Shown piece by piece: positions 36,092 to 45,703 of a stretch of DNA of 63,472 bases. The notes beneath the pieces are model-generated. The model had not been told where the DNA came from. It searched no databases and worked only from the letters and a program-made list of their open reading frames with translations. Source of the stretch: Acidobacteriota bacterium (GTDB taxonomy: Bacteria; Acidobacteriota; Vicinamibacteria; Vicinamibacterales; UBA2999); the NCBI GenBank assembly GCA_013140775.1, contig JABFSA010000043.1, positions 1 through 63,472 on the forward strand. The letters are read 5' to 3'. How positions within the stretch are numbered: position 1 is the first letter of the stretch; every line of letters starts with the position of its first letter. A program made the translations under genes and the position numbers.

Positions 36092-37357
36092 CTAAACAAT
36101 CGCGGGAGCGCCCGCGCGGAAATTACCGCCGAGAATCGCTACGGAGTCCGCGCCCAGCCAGCCGTCGAGCACCGAGGCATAGACCGATCGGAAATCCGTC
36201 TCGTACCGCACGTCCCCACCGTTGTTCTCGAGCGTTGGATTGGACGGGTTGGGATCGAGCGACGGTGCCGTGCCGTAAATGCCTCCGCGCACTCCGCCAC
36301 CCATGGCCATCATCACGCCCGCAGCGCCATGGTCTGTCCCCTGACTTCCGTTCTCGCTGATCCGTCTTCCGAATTCCGAGAACTGCAGCACAAGCGTGTC
36401 GTTGAGAAGGCCCTGATTGCGCAGGTCGTTGTGGAACGCCAGGAGACCGTCGCCAAACGTGCCCATCAGCGTGGCGTAGCCGCCGGCGCCGGCGTTGCCC
36501 TGACCCGAGTGCGTATCGAAACCGCCGGTCTGCACCCAATACACCCGCGTACCGATGCCTCGGACAATCGATCCGGCAACAGCGCGCAGCGCGAGTCCGA
36601 ACCCGTTGTTCGGATACGTGAGTGACGGCGCATAGGAGTTGATCGATGCCACACGGTCGAGCGTGTTGAGTGCACCGCGCACCGACCCGTTGACGAACGA
36701 CAACTGCGGACGGCTGGGCGGTGTGTACGACGCCATCCTGGCCGCCGCATTACGTTCGTTCAACGCCTCGGCTGCGCCGTTCGGACTCGACAGGCTGTAG
36801 GTGGCCACGTTCGGAATAGACGGCACCGGAACGGTTCGCGAAATAAGCGCACGCGGCGTTTCGTTGGTGGTCGCCCAGCCTGCGAGCGCATCGACTGGCG
36901 ACGGCAGCGTGTCGAGATAGCGCCCGAGCCAGCCAACGCCGGAAGGCGAGCCCGGATCGGCGGTTCCCCAGATGTCCGTGCCCTCGAAATGCGACCGGCT
37001 CGAATTCACGTAGCCGGTGCGCTGAATGACGGCGAGACGTCCCTGGTTGAAGATCTCTCGAAGCCCGGTCAACCGGGGATGCAGGCCCAGCGCCCGTCGG
37101 TTGGCATCGCTCCCGATCTGCAGCACCTGCCCAGCGGGCACCGCAATCGCCGGACGCCTGCTGTAATAGAACGGGTCCTGATACGGAATGACGGTGCTCA
37201 GCGCATCGTTGCCGCCACCCAGATACACGACCACCAGGCTGCGGCTTCTGGCCCCCTGCGCCAGCGCAATGTCGTTCAGAAACGCGGGAGCCGCAAAGCT
37301 GACGGTGAACGCCGTAACACCGTCACGAATGAATTCACGTCGTGAAAACTTGGCCAT
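36092..37357 (-). CDS. exported DUF1501 protein (Tat signal)
   Basis: The 421-residue product begins with a twin-arginine signal (FSRREFIRDGVTAFTVS) and shows the DUF1501 pattern: VVVYLGGGNDALSTVIPY, RTGYVNSSRSHFEGTDIWGT, VYWVQTGGFDTHSGQGN, VLQFSEFGRRISENGSQGTDHGAAGVMMAMG. These His/Asp/Glu blocks resemble the alkaline-phosphatase/sulfatase fold, so a metal-dependent hydrolase is likely. Tat export implies folding with cofactor in the cytoplasm. It pairs with DUF1800 directly upstream (6-base gap), a linkage seen in many Planctomycetes and Acidobacteriota. Confidence 0.92.
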   Translation of the reverse strand: MAKFSRREFIRDGVTAFTVSFAAPAFLNDIALAQGARSRSLVVVYLGGGNDALSTVIPYQDPFYYSRRPAIAVPAGQVLQIGSDANRRALGLHPRLTGLREIFNQGRLAVIQRTGYVNSSRSHFEGTDIWGTADPGSPSGVGWLGRYLDTLPSPVDALAGWATTNETPRALISRTVPVPSIPNVATYSLSSPNGAAEALNERNAAARMASYTPPSRPQLSFVNGSVRGALNTLDRVASINSYAPSLTYPNNGFGLALRAVAGSIVRGIGTRVYWVQTGGFDTHSGQGNAGAGGYATLMGTFGDGLLAFHNDLRNQGLLNDTLVLQFSEFGRRISENGSQGTDHGAAGVMMAMGGGVRGGIYGTAPSLDPNPSNPTLENNGGDVRYETDFRSVYASVLDGWLGADSVAILGGNFRAGAPAIV

Positions 37358-37363
37358 GGCGTT

Positions 37364-38827
37364 TTAAATGAACTGATACTCAGACGACCCGACAATGAGC
37401 TTCGCGAGCCCGGCGCTCTTGGCGTTGAGCTGTGTATCGGATCCCGTCCAGGCTGTCCCTGCATTCACGTACGCGAGCAAGTCGGCGCGCGGCTCGCGCT
37501 CATAGGGCGCCGGCGAGAGCCTGTCGAGAAAGAAGTCACGTACGTCTTCCGGCGTCCCCCGGAAGGGCGCCGCGGCGCGCCCGAGATTGAATCGTTGATT
37601 GGCGGCCAGCGTTGACGCAAAGTTCATGCGCGCCAGCATCGCACCGGTCGAAAACCATCCGGGGCCGAGCTCCCATCCGTTCACATCCGGAGGCTCGAAC
37701 AGGCTCTGCCCCATGTTGACCAGCGGGGCCCTCGCCGTATCCACCGAGAACCCGTTCCACCCAACCTCGCGGATGGCACGAACGACAAACTCCGCGGGCC
37801 AGGAATAACGCGCATACCAGTTGTCCTGGTCCAGAAACCACGGCGATCGCAGGATGAACCGCACTACAGGCTTCATCTCCGTGCTGTTCAGCAGATATTC
37901 GTTCGCAACCGCGGTCACAAATGCCGGGTCAGGCGCTTCCAGTTCGCTCACGAAGAAGTTCCAGAGCTTGCGGGCAAGGCGACGCGCGGTTTCGGGGTGG
38001 TGCGCCAGCGCGGTCAGCAGATCGATGCCGTCCTGCATGCCTTCGGCGGATGCGCGCGCGGGGATCGTCCGTCCGCCGTCACGATAGATCGGGAACGTGA
38101 ACGTCTTCGCCGTGAGGTCGTGCTGATTCGCGTTGTAGAAAAACTCGTAGTACGTCGCCGGGTCGGTTGTCACTCCGTTCGTGGCATTGCGCAGGTTCCA
38201 CCCGGTGAAGACACGCGCCGCGGCGTACACATCCTCTTCGGTGTAGTGGCCAACGCCGAACGTGAAGAGCTCCATCACTTCACGGGCGAAATTCTCCTGC
38301 GGCCGCGCGCGGACGTTCGTCCGGCCATCGAGCCACACGACCATCGCCGGATCTCGCGCCATCTCGATGAGCAGGTTCCGGAAGTTGCCAAGCGCATGCT
38401 GGCGGAAGGTCTCGAGCTGCCCTTGAGGCCCGGGCAACTCCCCGGACTTGAGCGCCATCATCTTGGTGGCCTGAACGGCTCCCACCACGCCGGCGATCTT
38501 GCTGTACGCCGTGGCGAAGTGGTTGTGCCAGAAGAGCGCCATCTTTTCCTGAAGCGGCCGCTGCGAATGCACCATGCGGAACAGCCAGCGCTGTCGGGCA
38601 TCCTCGATGCTCGTGTTCGGCGAAAACTGCCCCCCTCGCGTGGTTACGCCGACGTGCGCGCTATCCCCAATCCGCTCATCCACATCGTCGGGCAGCAGTT
38701 CGTATTCGAGGAGCTGGGTGGTGACAACGGTAGCCGGCAGCGAGGCGAGCTTGTAGAGGTCCGGGCCGCTCGGGCCAAATGCGGCTCGCCGGAGTAGATG
38801 CTCGACCTGCGAATTGCCTCGCGCCAT
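37364..38827 (-). CDS. DUF1800 protein
   Basis: The 487-residue product matches DUF1800: HLLRRAAFGPSGPDLYKLAS at the start, MALFWHNHFATAYSKI, ENFAREVMELFTFGVGHYTEEDV and PDVNGWELGPGWFSTGAMLARMN. Function unknown; mostly helical. No signal peptide is visible, although its DUF1501 partner has a Tat signal, so it might be carried out with that protein. First gene of the DUF1800-DUF1501 operon. Confidence 0.92.
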   Translation of the reverse strand: MARGNSQVEHLLRRAAFGPSGPDLYKLASLPATVVTTQLLEYELLPDDVDERIGDSAHVGVTTRGGQFSPNTSIEDARQRWLFRMVHSQRPLQEKMALFWHNHFATAYSKIAGVVGAVQATKMMALKSGELPGPQGQLETFRQHALGNFRNLLIEMARDPAMVVWLDGRTNVRARPQENFAREVMELFTFGVGHYTEEDVYAAARVFTGWNLRNATNGVTTDPATYYEFFYNANQHDLTAKTFTFPIYRDGGRTIPARASAEGMQDGIDLLTALAHHPETARRLARKLWNFFVSELEAPDPAFVTAVANEYLLNSTEMKPVVRFILRSPWFLDQDNWYARYSWPAEFVVRAIREVGWNGFSVDTARAPLVNMGQSLFEPPDVNGWELGPGWFSTGAMLARMNFASTLAANQRFNLGRAAAPFRGTPEDVRDFFLDRLSPAPYEREPRADLLAYVNAGTAWTGSDTQLNAKSAGLAKLIVGSSEYQFI

Positions 38828-39004
38828 TGCGTCGAAACTCCTGACGGGATTCGGATTCTACGTGAAAGCCAGGCTTTCGTGCTCACTTCCAGGACACGGA
38901 CTTACGATTTCGTCGTGCGACGGGCACGTGACGCGACGAACCGCGCAGACCTGGAGAGAAAACGAGGGTACCAGATCAACCGCGGCTCGGGTCATTCAAA
39001 ATCC

Positions 39005-39562
39005 ATGCGCAGCGGTATCCTTAGTGCCACCCCCGTGACCAAGAAGAAATCCAAGGCCCGAAAGGCCCCCGTTCGCTCACCTCGCGCGTCCAAACCGGCC
39101 CCACGCGGGCGCGCTCCACGACGGCCCGGCGCCCAGGCGTCCGTTCGCCAGACGCCGCGCAGCGGAAGCGGGCTCGCGCCCGGAATGCAGCCGATCAACT
39201 GCTATCTGGCCGTGGCCAACCCGACGGCATCGATCGAGTTCCTCGAACGCGCATTCGGCTTCACCCGCGGCGTTGTCCTTGCCGACCCCGAAGGTCAGTT
39301 GCGATACGCCGAGATGAGGCACGGCAGCTCGACGGTGGTGCTTGTGCGCAAGAGCGATGGCGCCACGGCCACCGGCGGTTCGGCGGCGCTCTACGCGTAC
39401 GTCGAGGACGTGGACCGGGCCGCGGCCCAGGCACGGCTCGCGGGCGCCGGCGTTGAGGAACCAGCCGACAAACCCTGGGGCGATCGCGTCGCGGTCGTGG
39501 TCGATCCCGACGGTTATCGCTGGGTGCTCGCGACGTTCAAGAAGCTGGCGCCGTTCGCTTGA
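39005..39562 (+). CDS. VOC-family (glyoxalase-like) protein with basic N-terminal tail
   Basis: From ATG 39005 the product has 185 residues. About the first 60 are very basic and low in complexity (KKKSKARKAPVRS, PRGRAPRRPG), resembling a nucleic-acid-binding tail. The rest is a VOC domain (INCYLAVANPTASIEFLERAFGF, EMRHGSSTVVLV, WGDRVAVVVDPDGYRWVLA) of the PhnB type. GTG 39035 is an alternative start without a better ribosome site. Substrate unknown. Confidence 0.8.
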   Translation: MRSGILSATPVTKKKSKARKAPVRSPRASKPAPRGRAPRRPGAQASVRQTPRSGSGLAPGMQPINCYLAVANPTASIEFLERAFGFTRGVVLADPEGQLRYAEMRHGSSTVVLVRKSDGATATGGSAALYAYVEDVDRAAAQARLAGAGVEEPADKPWGDRVAVVVDPDGYRWVLATFKKLAPFA

Positions 39563-39567
39563 TGTGT

Positions 39568-39592
39568 GGCTCGGCTGAAGCCGAGCACTACG
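39568..39592 (+). repeat. REP-like hairpin element, copy 1 (variant stem)
   Basis: Stem GCTCGGC, loop TGAA, stem GCCGAGC, then ACTACG. It starts 5 bases after the VOC stop. Compared with the copies at 61186 and 63445, both stem positions of one pair differ (T-A instead of G-C), so pairing is kept. Confidence 0.8.
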
Positions 39593-39639
39593 ACCATGAG
39601 TCGTGGGATAACATCAGCTCTCAAAAAGGGAGAACAACG

Positions 39640-40065
39640 ATGCTCGATCTCTGGCTCATCATTCATTTCATCGGTCTCGCATTGGGCGTCGGCGCAGGAC
39701 TCGCCATGCTCAGGTTGAGAGGCGCAGTCGCGGACATGCCACCGGCCGAACGCGGCGCCTTCATGATGCGCGCTTCAGTCCTGAGCAAGAACAGCAGCAT
39801 CGGTCTGCTCCTGCTGATCGTTTCCGGCGTTGGTCTGCTGATGAGCCACGGGGTGACCGCCGTCATGGTCGCAGGCGGCCCGATGTTCCACACGAAGCTG
39901 ACGCTGGTCGCGATCCTGATCGGACTGTTCGGCTACTCGCAGGTACTGATGAAGAAGGCGCGATCAGGGGATGCAGCAGCAGCGACTCGATTGCCGATGA
40001 TCAGCAATCTCCTGATGCTCCTCAGCGTGTCGATCATCATCACCGCCGTCCTCGCGTTTCACTGA
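39640..40065 (+). CDS. four-helix membrane protein of unknown function
   Basis: ATG 39640 follows AAGGGAG (39626-39632) with normal spacing. The 141-residue product has four predicted membrane segments (LWLIIHFIGLALGVGAGLA, IGLLLLIVSGVGLLMS, LTLVAILIGLFGYSQV, LLMLLSVSIIITAVLAF) and resembles DUF2269/CopD-like small integral membrane proteins. A REP-like hairpin lies just upstream. Its 3' end overlaps convergent bshA by 26 bases. Confidence 0.78.
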   Translation: MLDLWLIIHFIGLALGVGAGLAMLRLRGAVADMPPAERGAFMMRASVLSKNSSIGLLLLIVSGVGLLMSHGVTAVMVAGGPMFHTKLTLVAILIGLFGYSQVLMKKARSGDAAAATRLPMISNLLMLLSVSIIITAVLAFH

Positions 40066-41188
40066 GAATCTCGCGGTAGCAGGCCTCGTACATCGGCACC
40101 ACACGCTCCGCGCAGAAATGCTCGCGGACGCGTGCACACGCCGCGTGCGCCATGCGTTGCCGGAGCGGTTCGTCGGTGAGCAGCTTGATCGCGCTTGCTG
40201 CCATCGCATCCAGCGCGTCAAGCGGGTGAAGAAAGCCACACACGCCGTCCTGAATCACCTCTGGCAGACCGCCCACATTCGACGCCACGACAGGCACCTC
40301 GCACGCCATCGCCTCGAGCGCGGCGAGACCGAAACTCTCCTGCGCTGACGGCAGCAGAAACACGTCGCTGATCGACAGCAGCGGCACGATCTCTTCCTGT
40401 GCGCCGACGATGTGGATGAGGTCCGAGATCCCAAGCTCCCGCGCCACTCGATAGGCGGTTCCGAGCTCGGGTCCATCACCCACCAGCAGCAGCCGGGACG
40501 GGACCGAACGTCGAATGCGGTCGAAAATCGCGAGCAGCGCATCGATCCGCTTGACCGGGCGAAAGTTCGAGACGTGCGTGACGATGCGGATGTCTGGATT
40601 GCCACCGGTGAAACGCTGCCGCAACTCCTGCTGGTCGTTGCGCTTGTGGATCCAGCAATCCAGGAAATTCGGGATGACCGAAATGTCTCGCTTCACACCG
40701 AGCTCGGCATACGTCGCCGCACGCAGACTGTTCGAGACAGCGGTCACGCGGTCGGACTGATCGATGGAGAACGCGACGATCTGGGAATACGAGGGATCGT
40801 TGCCCACGAGCGTAATGTCCGTCCCATGGAGGGTCGTCACGACTCTCGGGGCCGAGCCGCTTGCCGCCAGCACCTGCTGCGAAAGAAACGCCGCGGTTGC
40901 GTGTGGCACTGCGTAATGCGCGTGAATGATGTCGAGCGAAAACTCCCGCGCGACCTGGACGATCTTGTTCGACAGCGAGAGCAGATACTGAGGCTCTCGA
41001 AACAGCGGGTAGGTCGGCGTCAGCACCTGGTGAAACGCGAGTCCTGCCTGAAACTCACCGAGCCGGAACGGTGTCTCCGTGCTGATGAAGTGCACCTGAT
41101 GATTGCGACGCGCGAGCGCCTTGCCAAGCTCGGTGGCGACGATGCCACTGCCTCCAACTGAGGCGTAGCAGACAATGCCGATGTTCAT
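40040..41188 (-). CDS. bshA: N-acetyl-alpha-D-glucosaminyl L-malate synthase
   Basis: The 382-residue GT4 glycosyltransferase makes GlcNAc-malate, the first step of bacillithiol synthesis, in the cytoplasm. BshA marks: IGIVCYASVGGSGIVATELG, HFISTETPFRLGEF, IIHAHYAVPHATAAFL, LHGTDITLVGNDPSY and VPVVASNVGGLPEVI. It is last in a three-gene operon (FAD oxidoreductase, bshB1, bshA) with four-base overlaps. bshC, which adds cysteine, is not in the window. Confidence 0.95.
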   Translation of the reverse strand: MNIGIVCYASVGGSGIVATELGKALARRNHQVHFISTETPFRLGEFQAGLAFHQVLTPTYPLFREPQYLLSLSNKIVQVAREFSLDIIHAHYAVPHATAAFLSQQVLAASGSAPRVVTTLHGTDITLVGNDPSYSQIVAFSIDQSDRVTAVSNSLRAATYAELGVKRDISVIPNFLDCWIHKRNDQQELRQRFTGGNPDIRIVTHVSNFRPVKRIDALLAIFDRIRRSVPSRLLLVGDGPELGTAYRVARELGISDLIHIVGAQEEIVPLLSISDVFLLPSAQESFGLAALEAMACEVPVVASNVGGLPEVIQDGVCGFLHPLDALDAMAASAIKLLTDEPLRQRMAHAACARVREHFCAERVVPMYEACYREILSETRGRR

Positions 41189-41907
41189 CGAGGGTCTCCG
41201 GGAAGCAGGTCTGTCCGCACCACCGGCGAACGCACGAGGAATCCTTCGGCGAACGCGAACCCCGCCAGCGCGCCAAACTGCGCGTCGCGGCTCTCAATGA
41301 GCTGGTTGAACCGGGCGGACGTCAGTCGTGTCTGCACAGCATCGGCTCCGCTCGGTCGGAACTGACTCGCATGACACGCGAGCGCACGGCGCTTGGTGTC
41401 GTAGTGCGCGCTGACATCGACCACAAAGGATGGGGCGACGGAATCGTTGATGAAGTAGTAGCAGCTCTGCTCGGGTTTCCACGCGTCGCCGTCCGCGGGA
41501 AACCGCCGGAGGCCGGCGTTGAAAACGGCTTCGGTGAGGAGATGACTGGCTGTCCCGTGATCGGGATGTCGATCGGTCCAGTAAGGAATGGCCACGACAC
41601 GCGGTCGCACCCGGCGCACGAGCTCGACTACCTGCCGCACATGGGATGGTGCGCTACCGATAGCGCGGTCTGGCAAACGAAGGTTGGTCCTCCAGAGGGC
41701 ACCGAGCACTGCGCGCGCGGCATCGGCTTCTGCCAGCCGCTCCTCAACCGTGCCGTTGCTCCCCATCTCGCCGGCCGTCAGATCGCAGAGCCCGACGCGA
41801 TGTCCAGAAGCCGCGTGCTTGGCAAGCGTCGCGCCCATGCCGATCTCGATGTCGTCTGGATGAGGACCGAATGCCAGGACGTCCACGGCGTCCAGGTCTC
41901 GCGTCAC
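41185..41907 (-). CDS. bshB1: bacillithiol biosynthesis deacetylase
   Basis: The 240-residue LmbE-like zinc hydrolase removes the acetyl group from GlcNAc-malate. Zinc motif GPHPDDIEIG (His16, Asp18-19) and PYWTDRHPDHGTAS are visible; CDLTAGEMGSNGTVEER is the BshB1-specific segment. GTG 41907 overlaps the stop of the FAD oxidoreductase (GTGA). A longer reading from 42252 runs through that gene and is rejected. Confidence 0.94.
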   Translation of the reverse strand: MTRDLDAVDVLAFGPHPDDIEIGMGATLAKHAASGHRVGLCDLTAGEMGSNGTVEERLAEADAARAVLGALWRTNLRLPDRAIGSAPSHVRQVVELVRRVRPRVVAIPYWTDRHPDHGTASHLLTEAVFNAGLRRFPADGDAWKPEQSCYYFINDSVAPSFVVDVSAHYDTKRRALACHASQFRPSGADAVQTRLTSARFNQLIESRDAQFGALAGFAFAEGFLVRSPVVRTDLLPGDPR

Positions 41908-43118
41908 CGCGTCCAACCGAATACCTCGTCCGCCTTCTCGGAGTCGCCCTTGACGGCACGAAGGATGATCCGTGCCGCCACGAACGCGCCGGTGATGGAA
42001 CCCCCTCCACCCAGGGCGAAGAAGTGGTGCGGATAGTTGCGGTGCGCGCCGATGTACATCAGACCGTCGGCGGAGCTTCCGTACGACGCCTCCCAGCCAA
42101 ATTCCGGTTGCAGACCCGAGATGACCGGGTAGGTTCTCAGCAGGTCGTACATCAACTGCCCGGTGCGCTGAACGAGTACGCCGGGGCGCACCTTGAGCGA
42201 CGTCTCGTCCTGGTCCCCCCCACAGAGCAACAGCCGGTCGTCGGCTGTCCACCGGACGCTGAACGGATCCGGACCAGCCGAGCTGAGCACAGCGCCTCGA
42301 TCGCCGAGCGCCTTCCGCATCGCGACAGGCACCGGCGCAGTCATCGCGAGATACGTTTCGCGGCGGCTGAAGTGCCGGCGCAGCCCCTTGAATTCGGCCG
42401 TGGCAGTTCCTGTGGTCACGATCACGGCTGAAGTGCGCACACGCCCATGCGCGGTCAGGACTTCTGCGTCCTTGCGCGTGAACCGCACCCGGGTCACTGG
42501 CGACTGTTCATAGAACATCGCGCCCTTGCGGGCGGCGGCCGTCGCAAGCCCAAGGCAGGCACGGTAGGGGTCCACGACGAAGCCGTCGCGAATTTTGAAG
42601 CCGCCCTCTGCGTCGAGCTTCATACGACCGGCAATCTGCTTCGGCGTCTGCCAGGTGAGGTCGAATCCAGCGTCGCTTCGGGCCGCGAACTCCTTCCGCA
42701 ACTCATGCTCATCGTCTCCACGCGCGACGACAAGGGTTTCTCTTGGATCCAGCTGGCAGTTAATCCGAAGGCGGCGCAGAAGTGCCGCGCCCTGTGCGGC
42801 TCCAGTGCGCCATGCGTCGAACACACGCCGGGCATCCCGAAGGCCGTGCGCAGCAACCACGTCGCGGAACGACGGACCCGGCTCGGGCGACAAGAGCCCG
42901 GGTCCACGGCTCGTGGCGCCCTGGCCCACGCGATCGGCTTCGAGCACGAGCGTCTCGAGCCCGGCGGAGGCGCAGGCATGGGCGACCGCACACCCGGTCA
43001 ATCCCGCGCCAATCACGACGACTCGTGAGTCCCCTTCGCCTCGAAACCGCGGATACGAAACCTTCCGGGACGCCGGTACGTCGAGCGTCCAGGGAGACAG
43101 GCCGTAGCGGGTACGCAT
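41904..43118 (-). CDS. FAD-dependent oxidoreductase of the DAO family
   Basis: The 404-residue product has the FAD-binding loop VVVIGAGLTGCAVAHACASAG, an acidic strand end LVLEADRVGQGATSRG, and a C-terminal DAO half ending GGGGSITGAFVAARII. It resembles glycine/D-amino-acid oxidases and gamma-glutamylputrescine oxidase-like enzymes. It is the first gene of the bshB1-bshA operon, so a redox role tied to low-molecular-weight thiols is plausible, but the substrate is unknown. Start ATG 43118, 104 bases from the divergent acylase. Confidence 0.85.
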   Translation of the reverse strand: MRTRYGLSPWTLDVPASRKVSYPRFRGEGDSRVVVIGAGLTGCAVAHACASAGLETLVLEADRVGQGATSRGPGLLSPEPGPSFRDVVAAHGLRDARRVFDAWRTGAAQGAALLRRLRINCQLDPRETLVVARGDDEHELRKEFAARSDAGFDLTWQTPKQIAGRMKLDAEGGFKIRDGFVVDPYRACLGLATAAARKGAMFYEQSPVTRVRFTRKDAEVLTAHGRVRTSAVIVTTGTATAEFKGLRRHFSRRETYLAMTAPVPVAMRKALGDRGAVLSSAGPDPFSVRWTADDRLLLCGGDQDETSLKVRPGVLVQRTGQLMYDLLRTYPVISGLQPEFGWEASYGSSADGLMYIGAHRNYPHHFFALGGGGSITGAFVAARIILRAVKGDSEKADEVFGWTR

Positions 43119-43222
43119 CAGCGCCGATTGTACTTTGGCTCCGTACAGGCCCCTTCTTCAGGGGGCGCCAGGACGACCTCGATGTGCACGACCGGCGCAC
43201 GGGTGGCGCTAGACTGACGCCT

Positions 43223-45679
43223 GTGCGGCGGCTCGGACGAATCCTCGCTTTCACCGTGGCGATACTGCTCGTTGCGGCAGTTGGCGCCGGTCTGTGGGCG
43301 AGGTCCCAGCTGCGCGCAAGCCTCCCTCAACTCGACGGTCGGCGACAGCTGCCGGGTCTCTCCGCCCCGGTGGACGTCTCGCGCGACGCGCTGGGCGTGC
43401 CGACCATCCGTGGACGCAATCGAGAGGATGTCGCTCGGGCCACGGGCTTTCTTCACGCGCAGGACCGCTACTTTCAGATGGACCTGGCCCGCCGACGGGC
43501 GGCGGGTGAACTGGCGGCGCTGGTCGGGGCGCGCGCGCTGCCGGTTGATCGCGAGGTCCGTATCCATCGATTCCGCGCGGTCGCTCGCCGGGCGCTGTCC
43601 CTGTTCAGCTCACAGGACGCCGCACTGCTGAACGCCTACACAGCGGGCGTCAATGCCGGACTCGCGGCCATGAGCGCTCCGTCCTTCGAGTATCTGGTCC
43701 TTCGCCAGACGCCCGCGCCATGGACCCCCGAAGACAGCCTTCTGGTCGTGCTCTCGATGTTCGTCACGCTGCAGGAGAACGACGGCGACTACGAATCCGC
43801 CCTCGGGACGATGCATGAGGTGCTGCCAGCGCCGATGTACGGCTTCCTTGCGCCGCAAGGATCCGAGTGGGACGCGCCCCTCGTCGGAGAGCCTTTCGCG
43901 GTTGCTCCCATCCCGGGACCAGACGTCTACGACTTGCGGGCCCGCCGGGCGGGCAGACCCGCGCGGCCACGGCTTCCGCGATCGACCCTGTCGCGAAGCG
44001 ACGAGCTCTCGACTCCATGGAGTCTCGACGCAGCACGTTCTGAACGGGACGCTGGGGCCCTCGGCAGTAACAACTTCGCCGTCGCAGGGCGCCTCACTGG
44101 AGACGGCGGTGCACTGGTCGCCAACGACATGCATCTCACCATCCGGGTACCGAACATCTGGTATCGCGCTTCCCTTCAGTGGTCGAACGCGGATGACGCC
44201 AGTACGCCGAACCAGCTCATCGGCGTCACGCTGCCCGGCGTTCCGACGCTTGTCGTCGGCAGCAATACGCATGTCGCCTGGGGATTCACCAACTCCTACG
44301 CCGACTGGAACGACATCGTGCTGCTCGAAACCGACCGGGCGCAGCCCAATCAGTACCGCACTCCTCAGGGATGGCGTGAGTTCGAGCAATACGACGAGGT
44401 GATCAAGGTGGCGGGCGAAGCCGACGACCACCTGCCGGTGCGCTGGACGATCTGGGGCCCCGTCATGGAACAGGACTACAAGGGGCGCGAGCGCGCATAC
44501 CGCTGGGTCGCGCACTCGGCTGAACGTCTTGCGGTGTCACTGATTCCTCTCGAAGGGGCACGCACCATCGAAGAGGTGATGGACGCCGCGAACGGACTCG
44601 GCACGCCGGGTCAGAACCTGGTCGTTGCCGATCGCACGGGGCGAATCGGCTGGAGCATTTACGGTTCGATTCCTCGTCGCGTCGGTTTCGACGGACAACT
44701 TCCTTATTCCTGGGCCGACGGCACGCGCGGTTGGGATGGCTGGCTCACCGACACCGACTACCCGCGCATCGTCGATCCGGAGAGCGGTCGTCTCTGGACG
44801 GCGAACACGAGGGTCGTCAACGGCAGTGCGCTCGCCGCTCTTGGCGATGGAGGCTACGAGATCGGATCACGGGCGCGAATCATCCGCGACCGACTCTTTT
44901 CGAAAGAGAAGTTTGGGCCGCGCGATCTGCTCGCGATCCAGCTCGACACCGGTGCTGACTTCCTGGCTCGGTGGCGTGAATTGATCCTTCGAACGCTGAC
45001 GCCCGATCGCATCGCGGGGAACGACGCCCGCATGCAGTTTCAAGACATCGTCGCAAACGGATGGTCCGGCCAGGCGGCAGCGGACTCGGCCGCGTACAGG
45101 TTGACGCGCAACTTCAGGGACATCGTTTCCGAGCGCATCATCGAGTTCGTGCTGTCCGAATGCGTCGATGCCGACCCGGCGTTTGATTACACGGCCATCA
45201 GACGTCGCGAGGCCTCACTCTGGACCCTCGCCAGCGAACAGCCTCAGCATCTGCTCGACCCGCAGTACGCAACCTGGGGTGAACTGCTGGCATCTGCCGT
45301 GGACGAGACGATCGCGCAGGCGATGAGCGGACACTCTGGAACCCTGCGTGATCGCGTCTGGTCGGAGTTCAATCCAGTCGCCTACAGACATCCTCTATCA
45401 GCAGGCATCCCCCTCGTCGGCCGGCTGCTGGATATGCCGTCCGTTCCGCTCCCGGGCGACCTCTACACACCACGCATGCACTGGGGCGCCGTCGCGGCGT
45501 CGGAGCGCATGGTCGTGTCACCCGGACGTGAAGCCGAAGGGATCATGCAGATGCCCACAGGCCAGAGCGGACACCCCATGTCGCCGTTCTACGCCAACTC
45601 GCACGCGGCCTGGATCGCCGGTGATGCCGCGCCCTTCTTACCCGGCCCCGCGGCGTACACGCTGACGCTGACGCCTTAG
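43223..45679 (+). CDS. penicillin acylase-family N-terminal nucleophile amidase
   Basis: From GTG 43223 the product has 818 residues: an N-terminal membrane anchor/signal (ILAFTVAILLVAAVGAGLW), an alpha-chain region, and the self-cleavage site LGSNNFAVAG with nucleophile Ser282, followed by ANDMHLTIRVPNIWYRASLQW. The beta chain has AWGFTNSYADWNDIVLLE and the Asn-rich APGQN-like GTPGQNLVVADRTGRIGW. Such enzymes cleave amides of beta-lactams or of acyl-homoserine lactones in the periplasm; which one is open. A -10-like TAGACT (43210-43215) lies so close that the mRNA may be almost leaderless. The longer reading from 42782 is antisense to the oxidoreductase. Confidence 0.92.
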   Translation: MRRLGRILAFTVAILLVAAVGAGLWARSQLRASLPQLDGRRQLPGLSAPVDVSRDALGVPTIRGRNREDVARATGFLHAQDRYFQMDLARRRAAGELAALVGARALPVDREVRIHRFRAVARRALSLFSSQDAALLNAYTAGVNAGLAAMSAPSFEYLVLRQTPAPWTPEDSLLVVLSMFVTLQENDGDYESALGTMHEVLPAPMYGFLAPQGSEWDAPLVGEPFAVAPIPGPDVYDLRARRAGRPARPRLPRSTLSRSDELSTPWSLDAARSERDAGALGSNNFAVAGRLTGDGGALVANDMHLTIRVPNIWYRASLQWSNADDASTPNQLIGVTLPGVPTLVVGSNTHVAWGFTNSYADWNDIVLLETDRAQPNQYRTPQGWREFEQYDEVIKVAGEADDHLPVRWTIWGPVMEQDYKGRERAYRWVAHSAERLAVSLIPLEGARTIEEVMDAANGLGTPGQNLVVADRTGRIGWSIYGSIPRRVGFDGQLPYSWADGTRGWDGWLTDTDYPRIVDPESGRLWTANTRVVNGSALAALGDGGYEIGSRARIIRDRLFSKEKFGPRDLLAIQLDTGADFLARWRELILRTLTPDRIAGNDARMQFQDIVANGWSGQAAADSAAYRLTRNFRDIVSERIIEFVLSECVDADPAFDYTAIRRREASLWTLASEQPQHLLDPQYATWGELLASAVDETIAQAMSGHSGTLRDRVWSEFNPVAYRHPLSAGIPLVGRLLDMPSVPLPGDLYTPRMHWGAVAASERMVVSPGREAEGIMQMPTGQSGHPMSPFYANSHAAWIAGDAAPFLPGPAAYTLTLTP

Positions 45680-45684
45680 AGGTC

Positions 45685-45703
45685 ACCACTTTCAAGCAGT
45701 GGT
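45685..45703 (+). terminator. weak hairpin after the acylase gene
   Basis: ACCACT (45685-45690) pairs with AGTGGT (45698-45703) over a 7-base loop, five bases past the acylase stop. No T-run. The rest of the 214-base gap up to 45893 shows no gene; it is lower in GC and begins the accessory patch. Confidence 0.4.

Noticed and set aside
42782..43222. N-terminal extension of the penicillin acylase frame
   Set aside because: It is Arg-rich antisense sequence of the FAD oxidoreductase; GTG 43223 begins a normal membrane anchor.
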